A stretch of DNA of 64,000 nt from Bradyrhizobium liaoningense (GTDB taxonomy: Bacteria > Pseudomonadota > Alphaproteobacteria > Rhizobiales > Xanthobacteraceae), in NCBI RefSeq assembly GCF_018130825.1, contig NZ_JAFCJS010000002.1, positions 806,001-870,000 on the forward strand, given 5' to 3'. The stretch's first letter is position 1. Each line of letters begins with the position of its first letter. Below the pieces are notes generated by a model that saw only the letters and a program-made list of their open reading frames with translations, was not told where the DNA came from and ran no database searches. Shown in pieces: positions 8,514 to 18,744 of this stretch. A program made the translations under genes and the position numbers.

Positions 8514-9842
8514 ATGACGCCGTTCCGCTTCTTCCACCTCAAGAGCATCGGCGGACAGATCGCCGCGCTGGTGGTGGCCTCGATCGTCGCGCTGCATCTG
8601 ATCCTCACCGTGAGCTTCCTGGTGAGCCGGCCGGATCGCGCCGATCCGCCGCCCGACAGCGCACATCAGCTCGCGGACGCAGCCCTGCTGCTCAACGGCG
8701 CGGAGGCGGGCGAGCGGCCGCGGATCCTCGCCGATATCGCCCGTGCGTTTCCGAAGGCCGGAATCGAGCTGCTCGCGCCCGGCACGGTTGCCGCCGGCGG
8801 CGACGGCGAGGGCCCGCATCTGCACAATGTGCGCCGGCATCTCGGCCATCAGTACAAGGTGCTCGCGCTTGCGCCGCAGGGCGGCCCGCACCGGATCGCG
8901 GTCGAGCTGCCCGACGGCACCATGGTTGCCGGCCGCGTCGAGCCGTTGCCGCACGGATCGCGGTTCTGGGGCGGGCCGTGGATGATGACGCTGCTGTTCG
9001 TGCTGATCAGCGTCACCACGCTCGGTCTCTGGGCCTCCTACGCGCTGGCTGCGCCGCTGTCCTCCTTCGCCAAGGCCGCGGAGAATTTCAGCCTGGACGG
9101 CGAGGCAGACCCGCTGCCCGAGCGCGGGCCTGAAGAGATCCGCTCGGTGGCGCGCGCGCTCAACCGCATGCACGAGCGGATCGCGCGGCTGATGTCGGAT
9201 CGCACGCGCATGCTGGCCGCGATCAGCCATGATCTGCGCACGCCGATCACGCGGCTGCGCCTGCGCGCCGAGTTCATCGAGGACGAGGGCAACCGCAAGC
9301 GCATGCTGATGGATCTCGACCAGATGCGCTCGATGCTGGAATCCGTGCTGTCGCTGCTGCGCAACGACCGCAAGATCGAGGCGGTGACGCTGGTCGATAT
9401 CGCCAGCACGCTGCAGCTCATTGCCGACCAGTTCGCCGACATGGGCCACGTCGTGCACTATGAGGGGCCCATATCGGCGACCGCCGCAGCGCGGCCCGAC
9501 GATCTGCATCGCGGCGTCACCAATCTCGTCGAGAACGCGGTGCGCTTCGGCGCCGAGGTCACGATCCGCCTCGACATATCGGGCACCAAGCTCGTCATCG
9601 ACGTCGAGGATGACGGCCCCGGCATTTCGGATGCGCGCAAGCAGGAGATGCTGGAGCCGTTCGTGCGCGGCGACGACGCGCGCACCATGGACGAGTCCAC
9701 CGGCTTCGGCCTCGGCCTGTCGATCGCACGCGCGATCGCGATCGCCCATGGCGGCGAGCTGTCGCTGCACGATCGCGAGCCGCACGGGCTGATCGTGCGG
9801 ATGCAATTGCCGGTGTGGCAGGAGCCGCGACTCGCGGCCTAG
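8514..9842 (+). CDS. Sensor histidine kinase (EnvZ-like)
   Basis: This inner-membrane kinase should phosphorylate the preceding regulator. The 442-residue protein has TM1 around 16-37, a periplasmic region of about 115 residues, TM2 around 155-178 and a HAMP segment. The dimerisation box is SHDLRTPITR with phospho-accepting H239. The ATPase domain has N-box NLVENAVRFG (337-346) and G1 box DDGPG (366-370), then GLGLSIA. The sensory region contains Pro/Asp-rich and Gly/His-rich stretches that do not suggest a ligand. A dispersed repeat begins at its stop codon. Confidence 0.93.
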   Translation: MTPFRFFHLKSIGGQIAALVVASIVALHLILTVSFLVSRPDRADPPPDSAHQLADAALLLNGAEAGERPRILADIARAFPKAGIELLAPGTVAAGGDGEGPHLHNVRRHLGHQYKVLALAPQGGPHRIAVELPDGTMVAGRVEPLPHGSRFWGGPWMMTLLFVLISVTTLGLWASYALAAPLSSFAKAAENFSLDGEADPLPERGPEEIRSVARALNRMHERIARLMSDRTRMLAAISHDLRTPITRLRLRAEFIEDEGNRKRMLMDLDQMRSMLESVLSLLRNDRKIEAVTLVDIASTLQLIADQFADMGHVVHYEGPISATAAARPDDLHRGVTNLVENAVRFGAEVTIRLDISGTKLVIDVEDDGPGISDARKQEMLEPFVRGDDARTMDESTGFGLGLSIARAIAIAHGGELSLHDREPHGLIVRMQLPVWQEPRLAA

Positions 9843-9890
9843 CGCATGATCCGGAAAAGTGTGTAGCGGTTTTCCGAAGAGATCACGCGC
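9842..9890. repeat. Dispersed repeat, gcatgatccggaaaa type
   Basis: gcgcatgatccggaaaagtg, followed by gcggttttccgaagagatcacgcg, forms an imperfect palindrome. A longer relative lies at 35057-35181. The same core is common between genes in Bradyrhizobium-type genomes. Confidence 0.7.
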
Positions 9891-9905
9891 CCTTAAGCCA
9901 GCAAT

Positions 9906-10106
9906 TCAGGCTGCGAGCGGCGGATGCTCGATCGCGTGCTCATCGAAGATCGCGACCGCCTCGAAGCGGTAGCCGCAGGCCTGGCACGTCCAGAGATAGG
10001 ATACGCGGCCTTCGCCCGGTTCGATCCAGTCCGGGAACGGGATCGGTGTGCCACATTGTGCGCACGGGTTCTGCATGGGGATGTCGTCGATGTGTGCTCT
10101 GCTCAT
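9906..10106 (-). CDS. Small zinc-ribbon-like protein
   Basis: This 66-residue cytoplasmic protein carries two CxxC pairs, CAQC (15-18) and CQAC (41-44), and the C-terminal sequence EHAIEHPPLAA. The spacing suits a zinc ribbon with the four cysteines as ligands. No partner is obvious. A CtrA-type box lies about 100 bases upstream, though it could instead serve the divergent transglycosylase gene. The function is unknown. Confidence 0.65.
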   Translation of the reverse strand: MSRAHIDDIPMQNPCAQCGTPIPFPDWIEPGEGRVSYLWTCQACGYRFEAVAIFDEHAIEHPPLAA

Positions 10107-10206
10107 TGACGTCCTCCCGAGTTGCCGTTTCTTGACGAGCAGTTTTTGAGCGAATGCGCGAATGGACAGACCCGCTGTCGCGTAAGGCGCTCCGCCAGTT
10201 CTAAAC

Positions 10207-10221
10207 TTAACCCAGGTTTAA
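10207..10221. promoter_or_regulatory. CtrA-type box (TTAA-N7-TTAA)
   Basis: TTAACCCAGGTTTAA matches the alphaproteobacterial CtrA consensus in both half-sites and in the 7-base spacing. It lies 118 bases before the lytic transglycosylase start and about 100 bases before the divergent zinc-ribbon gene. Binding by CtrA is inferred. Confidence 0.5.
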
Positions 10222-10338
10222 GTCGTAAAAGCGACGGGCCGGCGAAAATCGCCGTTGGTGACACTTCGCCACATCATCGCCGTGTTCCCGCGGCCTAACG
10301 CGCAAGGGTGCAGGTCCGTTCTGCCGAGGAATATTTCG

Positions 10339-10872
10339 ATGAAAATTTTGCGTATTGCCGCGCTTGCCGCGGCGGGACTGATGATCACGCCGGCCGCATT
10401 CGCGGGCGAAGCCGAGTATGCCGAGATGGTCGCGATGCATGCCCGCGCCAATGGCGTGCCGGAAGCGCTGGTGCATCGCGTCATCATGCGCGAAAGCCGC
10501 TATCAGCCCGGCCTCGTCGGCCGTGGCGGCACCATTGGCCTGATGCAGATCAAGCTCGCGACCGCGCGCGGGGTCGGCTACACCGGCGATGCCGCCGGGC
10601 TGCGCGATCCCAACACCAATCTCACCTATGCGGTGAAGTACCTCGCCGGCGCCTATCGCGCCGCCAATGGCGACCACGCACGAGCTGTGCGTTATTTCGC
10701 GGGCGGCTATTACTACGTTGCAAAGCGGCAGCGCCATGAGGCCATGCAGGTCGCCAATGCGGGCGAGACCTGGCTCGAGCCCAACGGCAATCCGCAGCCG
10801 ATGTTCGGCAACGTTCCGCACAGGAAGCTGGCGCAACGCGTCCGCAACGCGCGGGCGCAGGTTCCGCACTAA
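10339..10872 (+). CDS. Small exported lytic transglycosylase (SLT domain)
   Basis: This enzyme should cleave the glycan strands of peptidoglycan in the periplasm. The 177-residue precursor starts at ATG 10339 with a signal peptide (MKILRIAALAAAGLMITPAAFAG). The single SLT/lysozyme-like domain has catalytic E52 in MRESRYQPG, then GLMQIKLATAR and a conserved AGAYRAANGD helix. The Tyr-rich strand GGYYYVAKRQ is typical of short family members. It is a monocistronic gene flanked by a CtrA-type box and a repeat, so a role in cell-cycle or appendage assembly is possible but unproven. Confidence 0.87.
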   Translation: MKILRIAALAAAGLMITPAAFAGEAEYAEMVAMHARANGVPEALVHRVIMRESRYQPGLVGRGGTIGLMQIKLATARGVGYTGDAAGLRDPNTNLTYAVKYLAGAYRAANGDHARAVRYFAGGYYYVAKRQRHEAMQVANAGETWLEPNGNPQPMFGNVPHRKLAQRVRNARAQVPH

Positions 10873-10876
10873 CCGC

Positions 10877-10957
10877 TGTTATTCCGAGGCAGTCTGCATG
10901 ACTGACCCGGAATCTCGAGATTCCGGGCCTGGTGCTTCGCACCATCCCGGAATGACT
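10877..10957. repeat. Palindromic repeat, attccg-cggaat type
   Basis: ttattccgaggcagtctgca, ggaatctcgagattcc and catcccggaatgact make a compound inverted repeat between the transglycosylase gene and the TPP riboswitch. It is related to the repeats at 42878-42980 and 43423-43527. Confidence 0.65.
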
Positions 10958-11011
10958 GCCCTGTGGCTGACGCGTTGACCACCCCGCCTCCCTGGCATAC
11001 ATTAGACCCGT

Positions 11012-11119
11012 TCCGAGGGGTGCTCCGAGGAGGAGCTGAGATACCGCTAAATGGGCAATACCGCCCAGGACCGCGGTGACCCTTTGAACCTGATCCGGGT
11101 CATGCCGGCGAAGGGACAG
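11012..11119 (+). promoter_or_regulatory. TPP riboswitch (THI element)
   Basis: The THI-box core elements are all present in order: ggggtgctccg, gctgagatac, cccaggaccgcggtgacc and ccctttgaacctgatccggg, followed by catgccggcgaagggacagg. The conserved ctgagat and accctttgaacctgat blocks bind the pyrimidine and pyrophosphate of TPP. The element ends at the ribosome binding site of thiO, so thiamine pyrophosphate probably shuts off translation of the whole thi operon. Confidence 0.95.
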
Positions 11120-11121
11120 GG

Positions 11122-12147
11122 ATGTTGCAGACCACCAAGCGACCGGATTCCCCGGTATCCATCATCGGCGCAGGCATTGCCGGCGCCTGGCAGGCGCTCT
11201 TGTTCGCACAGGCCGGCCACGCCGTGACGTTACACGAGCGCGGTGACGCCACCATGACCGACGCCACCAGCCACTGGGCCGGCGGCATGCTGGCGCCCTA
11301 TTGCGAGGCCGAGGTCGCCGAACCCATCATCTCCAGGCTAGGCCTGCGCTCGCTCGACATCTGGCGGCGCGAACTGCCCGACACCCCCTTCAACGGCTCG
11401 CTCGTCGTCGCCCATCCGCGCGAGCGCAACGATTTCGAGCGCTTTGCCCGGATGACCGAAGGCCATCGCCGCCTCGATGCAGCAAGCTTGGCCGAGCTCG
11501 AGCCGTCGCTCGAAGGCCGCTTCCGCGATGCGCTGTTCTTCCCGACCGAGGGCCATGTCGAGCCGCGCCGCGTGCTGCCGAAGCTGCACGAACGCATCAA
11601 GGCTGCCGGCGGCACCATCAAGTTCGACAGCGACGTCACCGCAAAAGATCTCGCAAACCTCAATCCTAAAGGCATCGTGATCGACTGCCGCGGCCTCTCC
11701 GCCCGCGACGAGCAGCCTGAGCTGCGTGGCGTCAAGGGCGAGATGATCCTGATCGAGACGGACGAGGTGCAGTTGTCGCGCCCCGTGCGGCTGATCCACC
11801 CGCGCTGGCCGCTCTACGTGATCCCGCGCGAGCAGAACCTGTTCATGCTGGGCGCGACCTCGATCGAGGCCGAGGACACCGGCGTCAGCGTCCGCTCGGC
11901 GCTGGAGCTGCTCGGCGCGGCCTACGCCGTGCATCCCGCTTTCGGCGAAGCCCGCATCGTCGAATTCGGCTCCGGCCTTCGCCCCGCCTACCCCGACAAT
12001 CTGCCGCGCATCGGCATTCGCGGCGAGACCATCGCCGTCAACGGCCTCTACCGCCACGGCTTCCTGATCGCGCCGGCGCTCGCCGAGCTGACGCTCGCCT
12101 ATGTCCAGCGCGGCCAGATCGACAATGAGGTGATGCAATGCGCGTGA
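11122..12147 (+). CDS. thiO: Glycine oxidase ThiO (FAD-dependent)
   Basis: ThiO oxidises glycine to the imine used in making the thiazole ring of thiamine. The 341-residue DAO-family flavoprotein begins with a dinucleotide-binding motif GAGIAG (16-21) and ends with the FAD-contacting GLYRHGFLIAPALAELTL segment. It is the first gene after the TPP riboswitch. Its stop overlaps thiS by 10 bases, which supports coupled translation and the thiazole-branch assignment over a general amino-acid oxidase. Confidence 0.93.
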   Translation: MLQTTKRPDSPVSIIGAGIAGAWQALLFAQAGHAVTLHERGDATMTDATSHWAGGMLAPYCEAEVAEPIISRLGLRSLDIWRRELPDTPFNGSLVVAHPRERNDFERFARMTEGHRRLDAASLAELEPSLEGRFRDALFFPTEGHVEPRRVLPKLHERIKAAGGTIKFDSDVTAKDLANLNPKGIVIDCRGLSARDEQPELRGVKGEMILIETDEVQLSRPVRLIHPRWPLYVIPREQNLFMLGATSIEAEDTGVSVRSALELLGAAYAVHPAFGEARIVEFGSGLRPAYPDNLPRIGIRGETIAVNGLYRHGFLIAPALAELTLAYVQRGQIDNEVMQCA

Positions 12148-12335
12148 TCGTCAACGGCGAGCAACGCGAGATCAATTCGGCCAGTGTCGACGCGCTGCTG
12201 AGCGAGCTCGACTACGAAGGCACCCATTTCGCCATCGCGCTCAACTACGACGTCGTGCCGAAAAGCCGCTGGGCCGAGACGAGCCTGAAGGCCGGCGACG
12301 AGATCGAGATCATCACGCCGCGGCAGGGAGGGTGA
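12138..12335 (+). CDS. thiS: Sulfur carrier protein ThiS
   Basis: This 65-residue ubiquitin-like protein carries sulfur as a C-terminal thiocarboxylate for thiazole formation. It ends in the required Gly-Gly (ITPRQGG), and its strand-helix pattern (MRVIVNGEQREI...DEIEIITP) is typical. It overlaps the end of thiO and lies 165 bases before thiG, the gap being filled by a palindromic repeat. No thiF adenylyltransferase is present here, so activation must rely on a gene elsewhere. Confidence 0.95.
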   Translation: MRVIVNGEQREINSASVDALLSELDYEGTHFAIALNYDVVPKSRWAETSLKAGDEIEIITPRQGG

Positions 12336-12362
12336 TGGAGATGAATACCGCCACAAACTCCG

Positions 12363-12467
12363 CCGTCATCCTGAGGTGCGAGCCGCCTTCGGCTCGCCTC
12401 GAAGGATGGCCGCAAGCGGCGCTGTCATCCTTCGAGGCGCGCAAGTGCGCGCACCTCAGGATGACGG
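12363..12467. repeat. Palindromic repeat inside the thi operon (thiS-thiG gap)
   Basis: gccgtcatcctgaggtgcga and gcacctcaggatgacggc bound the element, with inner palindromes gccgccttcggctcg and gcgcgcaagtgcgcgc. It belongs to the catcctgagg family seen at 2255, 6069 and 51211. In the transcript it would fold into two stable hairpins. Confidence 0.85.
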
Positions 12468-12500
12468 CCTGTGCAAGTCGCCTGCAAGGAAATTGAAGCC

Positions 12501-13283
12501 ATGGTGACCTTCTACGGCAAATCCTTCGCCTCCCGCCTCCTCATCGGCAGCGCGCTCTATCCGTCGCCGGCGATCATGCAGGAGGCGATCCGCGCCTCAG
12601 GGGCAGGTATCGTCACGGTGTCGCTGCGGCGCGAATCCGCCGGCGGCAAGACCGGGGACGCGTTCTGGAAGCTGATCCGCGAGCTCGACGTCGCCGTGCT
12701 GCCGAACACCGCCGGCTGCCGCACCGTGCGCGAGGCCGTGACCACGGCAAAACTCGCGCGCGAGCTGTTCGGGACGTCCTGGATCAAGCTCGAAGTGATC
12801 GCCGACAACGACACGCTGCAGCCCGACGTCGTCGGCCTCGTCGAAGCCGCGACCATCCTGGTCAAGGACGGCTTTGAGGTGTTCCCCTATTGCACCGAGG
12901 ACCTCTCGGTCGCCAACCGCCTGGTCGACGCCGGCTGCAAGGTGGTGATGCCGTGGGCGGCTCCCATCGGCAGCGCCAAAGGCATCACCAACCGCGATGC
13001 GCTGAAGCTGCTGCGCGAGCGGCTGCCCGACATCACGCTGGTGGTCGACGCCGGCATCGGCGCGCCCTCCCACGCCGCGCAGGCGCTCGAGCTCGGCTAC
13101 GACGCCGTGCTGCTCAACACCGCCATCGCAAAAGCCGCCGATCCCGTCGCGATGGCCAACGCCTTCCGCCTCGGCTGTGATGCCGGCCGCACCGCCTACG
13201 AAGCCGGGCTGATGAACGCCCGCGACTTCGCCTCCCCCTCCACCCCTGTCGTTGGGACCCCGTTCTGGCATGCCGTATCCTGA
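12501..13283 (+). CDS. thiG: Thiazole synthase ThiG
   Basis: ThiG joins deoxyxylulose phosphate, dehydroglycine and the ThiS thiocarboxylate into the thiazole phosphate of thiamine. The 260-residue TIM barrel starts at ATG 12501 (MVTFYGKSF). It carries the Schiff-base lysine region WIKLEVI, the conserved [14 protein letters not shown] loop and the phosphate-binding [17 protein letters not shown]. It overlaps the start of thiE by 14 bases. Confidence 0.95.
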   Translation: MVTFYGKSFASRLLIGSALYPSPAIMQEAIRASGAGIVTVSLRRESAGGKTGDAFWKLIRELDVAVLPNTAGCRTVREAVTTAKLARELFGTSWIKLEVIADNDTLQPDVVGLVEAATILVKDGFEVFPYCTEDLSVANRLVDAGCKVVMPWAAPIGSAKGITNRDALKLLRERLPDITLVVDAGIGAPSHAAQALELGYDAVLLNTAIAKAADPVAMANAFRLGCDAGRTAYEAGLMNARDFASPSTPVVGTPFWHAVS

Positions 13284-13878
13284 TCGCTTCTATCCCGTCG
13301 TCGACAGCCTCAAATGGGTCGAGCGACTGACCAAGCTCGGCGTCGGCACCATCCAGCTGCGCGCGAAGGAGCTCAACGACGCCGACGCGCTGCAGATCGT
13401 CACCGACGCGCTGGCGATCACGAAAGACACGCAAGCCAAGCTGGTCGTGAACGACTATTGGCGCGCGGCGATCGTCGCCGGCGCGAAATATCTGCATCTC
13501 GGCCAGGAGGATCTGGCGGATGCCGACCTCAAGGCCATCCGCGAGGCCGGCCTGCTCTTCGGCATCTCCACCCATGACGACGCCGAGCTTGAAACCGCGC
13601 TCGCCGCCAAGCCCGATTACGTCGCGCTCGGCCCGATCTTCTTCACCACGCTCAAATCGATGCGCTTCGAGCCGCAGGGCATTCCGAAGATCACCGAATG
13701 GAAGAAGCGCATCGGCAGCATCCCGCTGGTCGCGATCGGCGGCATCAAGTTCGAGCACGCCGCGGAGATTTTTGCGGCGGGCGCGGATTCCATCGCCGTC
13801 GTCAGCGACGTCACCCAGAACGCCGACCCCGATGCCCGCGTGCGGCAATGGCTCGGCGAGTCGAAGGAGGCGGCATGA
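13270..13878 (+). CDS. thiE: Thiamine phosphate synthase ThiE
   Basis: ThiE couples the thiazole and pyrimidine moieties to form thiamine phosphate. The 202-residue protein is read from ATG 13270 ([11 protein letters not shown]); a TTG at 13252 is an in-frame alternative. Family features are [42 protein letters not shown] and the phosphate-binding IPLVAIGGI. The ND-YW sequence replaces the more usual INDRVDLA of ThiE, a variation also expected in ThiE-like paralogues, but the operon position supports ThiE. Confidence 0.88.
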   Translation: MPYPDRFYPVVDSLKWVERLTKLGVGTIQLRAKELNDADALQIVTDALAITKDTQAKLVVNDYWRAAIVAGAKYLHLGQEDLADADLKAIREAGLLFGISTHDDAELETALAAKPDYVALGPIFFTTLKSMRFEPQGIPKITEWKKRIGSIPLVAIGGIKFEHAAEIFAAGADSIAVVSDVTQNADPDARVRQWLGESKEAA

Positions 13879-13907
13879 TGCGCACGCTCTCACCCCACAC
13901 GCCACTG

Positions 13908-15957
<2,050 letters not shown>

Positions 15958-16091
15958 GGGCTCGCTCCGCTCGTCATCCCCGAGCCACTCCAATTCCAGA
16001 AAATAAGCAGGCCAGCGCGAGCAGGCCTGCTGGTTTCAATTGAGTATTTCTTGTCCCACTATAGATTCGGCGCGGGCGTCGAGCTGATTAT

Positions 16092-17633
16092 TTACTGAAG
16101 GATTCGACGGCCGGGCAGCATCTCGCGCAAGAAGCCGTTGAAAGCTTCGGCAAGCAGAACACGGCGAGCCGCCCAAAATTCGTCAGCTTTGTCAACATCC
16201 CAAAGCGATGCATCGAGCGGGATGCATTGGCTCTCAAGCGTTTCCCGCTTGAGTTTCTTTAGGTAGACGTCCGGCGAAGCAGCACCTACGTTTCTGTTAG
16301 CTTCGCCACTGATAAAAGCAATGTTGGCGACTGCATCCGCTTTTCCTCTCCTGGCTTCTTCGAATTGCGCACGAGGCAAAATGTGGTGCCGATCGACATT
16401 TGCCTGCAGTAAAATCTGAGAGCCCGAGAACAAATCGCGGAGCCCTCGGTGCCGACAGGCGATATAAGCTGCGAAGAGAGCGCCCTTATCGTTGAGTGCC
16501 CCTCTAAAATCATTCGCGATTGCGCCGAACGCCCCGGCGTCTCTACGAACGTTAGTTAGCAACTTGCCAATCGGATCGTCCGATCGGCACGCACGCAAGT
16601 CTTGATCTAGTGCTGTTTCAGACGACTTGCTGTAGCGATGCAACAGTGCTGCCATGGCCAGCCATCCTGCCACGCCTCTTGGGTCTCTGTCACGCACGCC
16701 GCGCGATGCGCACAATGCGATGACCGGAACAAGAAGCGCGCCGCTCCATAGGATGTCCATATTGACCAAGCCAAACTCGTTCCGAATGAGCGCCATCGCC
16801 TCCTTTGTTGCCCGTTTTGTCGCAGACCAAGCATTTGCGACCTCGGAACGACTTAGCTCATGGAGAGGAGTTCGACTTCGACCATCGGGAAGCGCAACGA
16901 ACGCACAGGCACGAAATAGGTGCATAACGTTCAGGCGGGAAAAACCCTCACCTTTAAGTTCAGCGACGAAGGGCGCAACCTCATCCGCAATAAAACCTGT
17001 GTGCTTCGCAGCAACGCGCGCGCTAGCGATGTCCTCCGTCTTTAGCTTAACACCCAAGGTATTGATGCGGGTAAATGCCTCAACAGCCTGATCGAAGGAG
17101 AAATCCCGCATATGAACCGCTGGAATTTCGTACTGCATCAATTTACGCACATTCTCAAATTTGGCCTCACGACGCTCGCCCTTCAACCCATCGGGTAAAG
17201 ACTTCCGGAGTTGCCGATACAGTTCGTCATCTAGTATTTCGCTCACCGGAAACCAGTTACTGTCCTTTTTTGTTGCTGCATTTGCCAAGCGAAATGCGTC
17301 TTCGTCAGGATTGAAAACCACCTCGATGCCTTCGTCGCCACTCAATATTCTGGACAACGTGATTACTCGTTGTTGCCCATCAATAAGCCACGAAATTGAC
17401 CGGCCTCGAACAGGGCGGGGGTCTCGTCGACGAGAGCGAACATCGGAGTCACTCGACCAAAGCAGCAACGCTGAGATCGGAAAGGAACGATAGATCGAGT
17501 CAATCAGATGCGGGGCTCTACTCTTCTTCCAAACATACTCTCGTTGAAATTCAGGAATGACCAGACGCCCGCTTCGATAGTCTTCAATAATGTCTCGGAC
17601 TTTGAGTGTTTGAATATCCAAATTGTGTGCCAT
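16092..17633 (-). CDS. DUF262 / HNH protein, GmrSD-like (possible type IV restriction or antiphage enzyme)
   Basis: This 513-residue protein starts at ATG 17633 (MAHNLDIQTL). The N-terminal DUF262 region shows IPEFQREYVW (26-35) and the nucleotide-binding signature DGQQR (85-89). The C-terminal part carries an HNH-type motif HHILPR (416-421) followed by VANIAFISGEANRN. In GmrSD-type enzymes, DUF262 couples NTP hydrolysis to a DUF1524 HNH nuclease acting on modified DNA; here both halves lie in one chain. G+C is lower than in the neighbours: 17581-17640 holds only 23 G/C of 60. No methylase or BREX, Ssp or Zorya partner lies nearby. It faces thiC tail to tail. A defence role is inferred. Confidence 0.8.
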   Translation of the reverse strand: MAHNLDIQTLKVRDIIEDYRSGRLVIPEFQREYVWKKSRAPHLIDSIYRSFPISALLLWSSDSDVRSRRRDPRPVRGRSISWLIDGQQRVITLSRILSGDEGIEVVFNPDEDAFRLANAATKKDSNWFPVSEILDDELYRQLRKSLPDGLKGERREAKFENVRKLMQYEIPAVHMRDFSFDQAVEAFTRINTLGVKLKTEDIASARVAAKHTGFIADEVAPFVAELKGEGFSRLNVMHLFRACAFVALPDGRSRTPLHELSRSEVANAWSATKRATKEAMALIRNEFGLVNMDILWSGALLVPVIALCASRGVRDRDPRGVAGWLAMAALLHRYSKSSETALDQDLRACRSDDPIGKLLTNVRRDAGAFGAIANDFRGALNDKGALFAAYIACRHRGLRDLFSGSQILLQANVDRHHILPRAQFEEARRGKADAVANIAFISGEANRNVGAASPDVYLKKLKRETLESQCIPLDASLWDVDKADEFWAARRVLLAEAFNGFLREMLPGRRILQ

Positions 17634-17738
17634 GAATCCCCCAAGTAAACTTCTTTTTTGATCCCACATCAAATTACGATAGATCGTCAGCATTGCAATT
17701 GAGGATTGCGTCGATGTCCACCGTTCAGCGCAGACCGA

Positions 17739-18293
17739 ATGAGGCGAAATCCGGGACCAACAATTGATCCGCGTGTCGACAGTCTCGTGATCAACCCCCA
17801 CCGCCTCCCCGACCAGCTCCGTCCCAACCTTCGCCTCGTCTTCGTCGGCACCGCCGCCTCGACGCGCTCGGCGGAGCTCGGGCATTACTACGCCCATCCC
17901 GGCAACCGCTTCTGGCGCGCGATCCATGAGGCCGGGATCACGCCGCAGCGCTATCAGCCGGGCGAGTTCGCGGCGCTGATCGAGCTCGGGATCGGCTTCA
18001 CCGATCTCTCCAAGTCGGGCGCCGGGATGGATCACCAGATCGCGGCGGAGACGATCGACGTGGCGGGGTTCAGGGCGAAGATGGACAAGTACCGGCCGCG
18101 GACGATTGCGTTCACGAGCAAGAAGGCGGCGAGCTTGTTTTATGGCAGGCCGTCGGCTGCGATTGCGCTGGGGCGGCAGGCGCACGATGGAAGCTGGCCG
18201 GAGATTTTTGTGCTGCCGTCGCCGTCGGGCGCGGCGTCGGGGAGTTGGACGCTGGAGCCGTGGCGGGAATTGGCCGCGTGGATCGCTGCGTAG
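17739..18293 (+). CDS. Mismatch-specific uracil/thymine DNA glycosylase (Mug-type)
   Basis: This repair enzyme of the COG3663 family excises uracil or thymine from G mispairs. The recognisable domain begins LRLVFVGTAASTRSAELGHYY, contains the HPGNRFWRAIHEAG helix and ends with VLPSPSGAASGSW. The start is uncertain: ATG 17739 gives 184 residues, GTG 17787 gives 168, and the first 25 residues of the longer form look non-conserved. It is divergent from the DUF262 gene with about 100 bases between the starts, so that insertion may have replaced its original promoter. Confidence 0.85.
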   Translation: MRRNPGPTIDPRVDSLVINPHRLPDQLRPNLRLVFVGTAASTRSAELGHYYAHPGNRFWRAIHEAGITPQRYQPGEFAALIELGIGFTDLSKSGAGMDHQIAAETIDVAGFRAKMDKYRPRTIAFTSKKAASLFYGRPSAAIALGRQAHDGSWPEIFVLPSPSGAASGSWTLEPWRELAAWIAA

Positions 18294-18440
18294 GGTGGGT
18301 TAGACGTGCGGATGCGCGAAGCGCAGTCCGCTCGTCGTAACCCACCAGGTCTGTCGCCGCGAACACAGACGTGGTGGGTTACGCCTCGCACCGTTGCGCG
18401 ACGATAGACTGCAATTGGGATCGGCTAACCCACCCTACGG
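18292..18440. repeat. Palindromic repeat, tagggtgggtta-taacccaccctac type
   Basis: The outer arms tagggtgggtta and taacccaccctacgg enclose inner copies taacccaccag and ggtgggttacg. Relatives lie at 20075-20213, 21769-21881 and 48776-48892. This copy begins within the stop codon of the DNA glycosylase gene. Confidence 0.85.
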
Positions 18441-18459
18441 ACCTCCACACTCCGCCGTC

Positions 18460-18583
18460 TTCCTGGCGAAAGCCAGGACCCATTACCCCAGGGAGAAGTT
18501 TGGCGAAGACTCGTGGTCCGGTACTGCGACCAATCGCAATCGATAGATCACGCGGTATGGGTCCTGGCTTTCGCCAGGACGAC
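18460..18583. repeat. Inverted repeat, cctggcgaaagccagg type
   Basis: tcctggcgaaagccaggacc and ggtcctggctttcgccagga face each other about 80 bases apart and are themselves hairpin-forming. A close copy lies at 20867-20992. It is part of the 450-base gene-free stretch 18294-18744. Confidence 0.85.
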
Positions 18584-18625
18584 ACTGTGGGTGTAGCTCG
18601 CGATCTTGCTCAAACTCGAAGCCTC

Positions 18626-18730
18626 GTAGGGTGGGCAAAGGCGCGTCAGCGCCGTGCCCACGATTTCTCCGTGGGTCCCGACAGTGCGTGGGCACGGCGC
18701 GCGTAGAGCGCGCCTTTGCCCACCCTACGG
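18626..18730. repeat. Palindromic repeat, gtagggtgggcaaagg type
   Basis: gtagggtgggcaaaggcgc and gcgcctttgcccaccctacg are long inverted arms around inner gccgtgcccacg / cgtgggc elements. Relatives lie at 24866-24955 and 46204-46299. It stands immediately downstream of the minus-strand VOC gene. Confidence 0.85.
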
Positions 18731-18744
18731 GACCGTTGGCCCGC

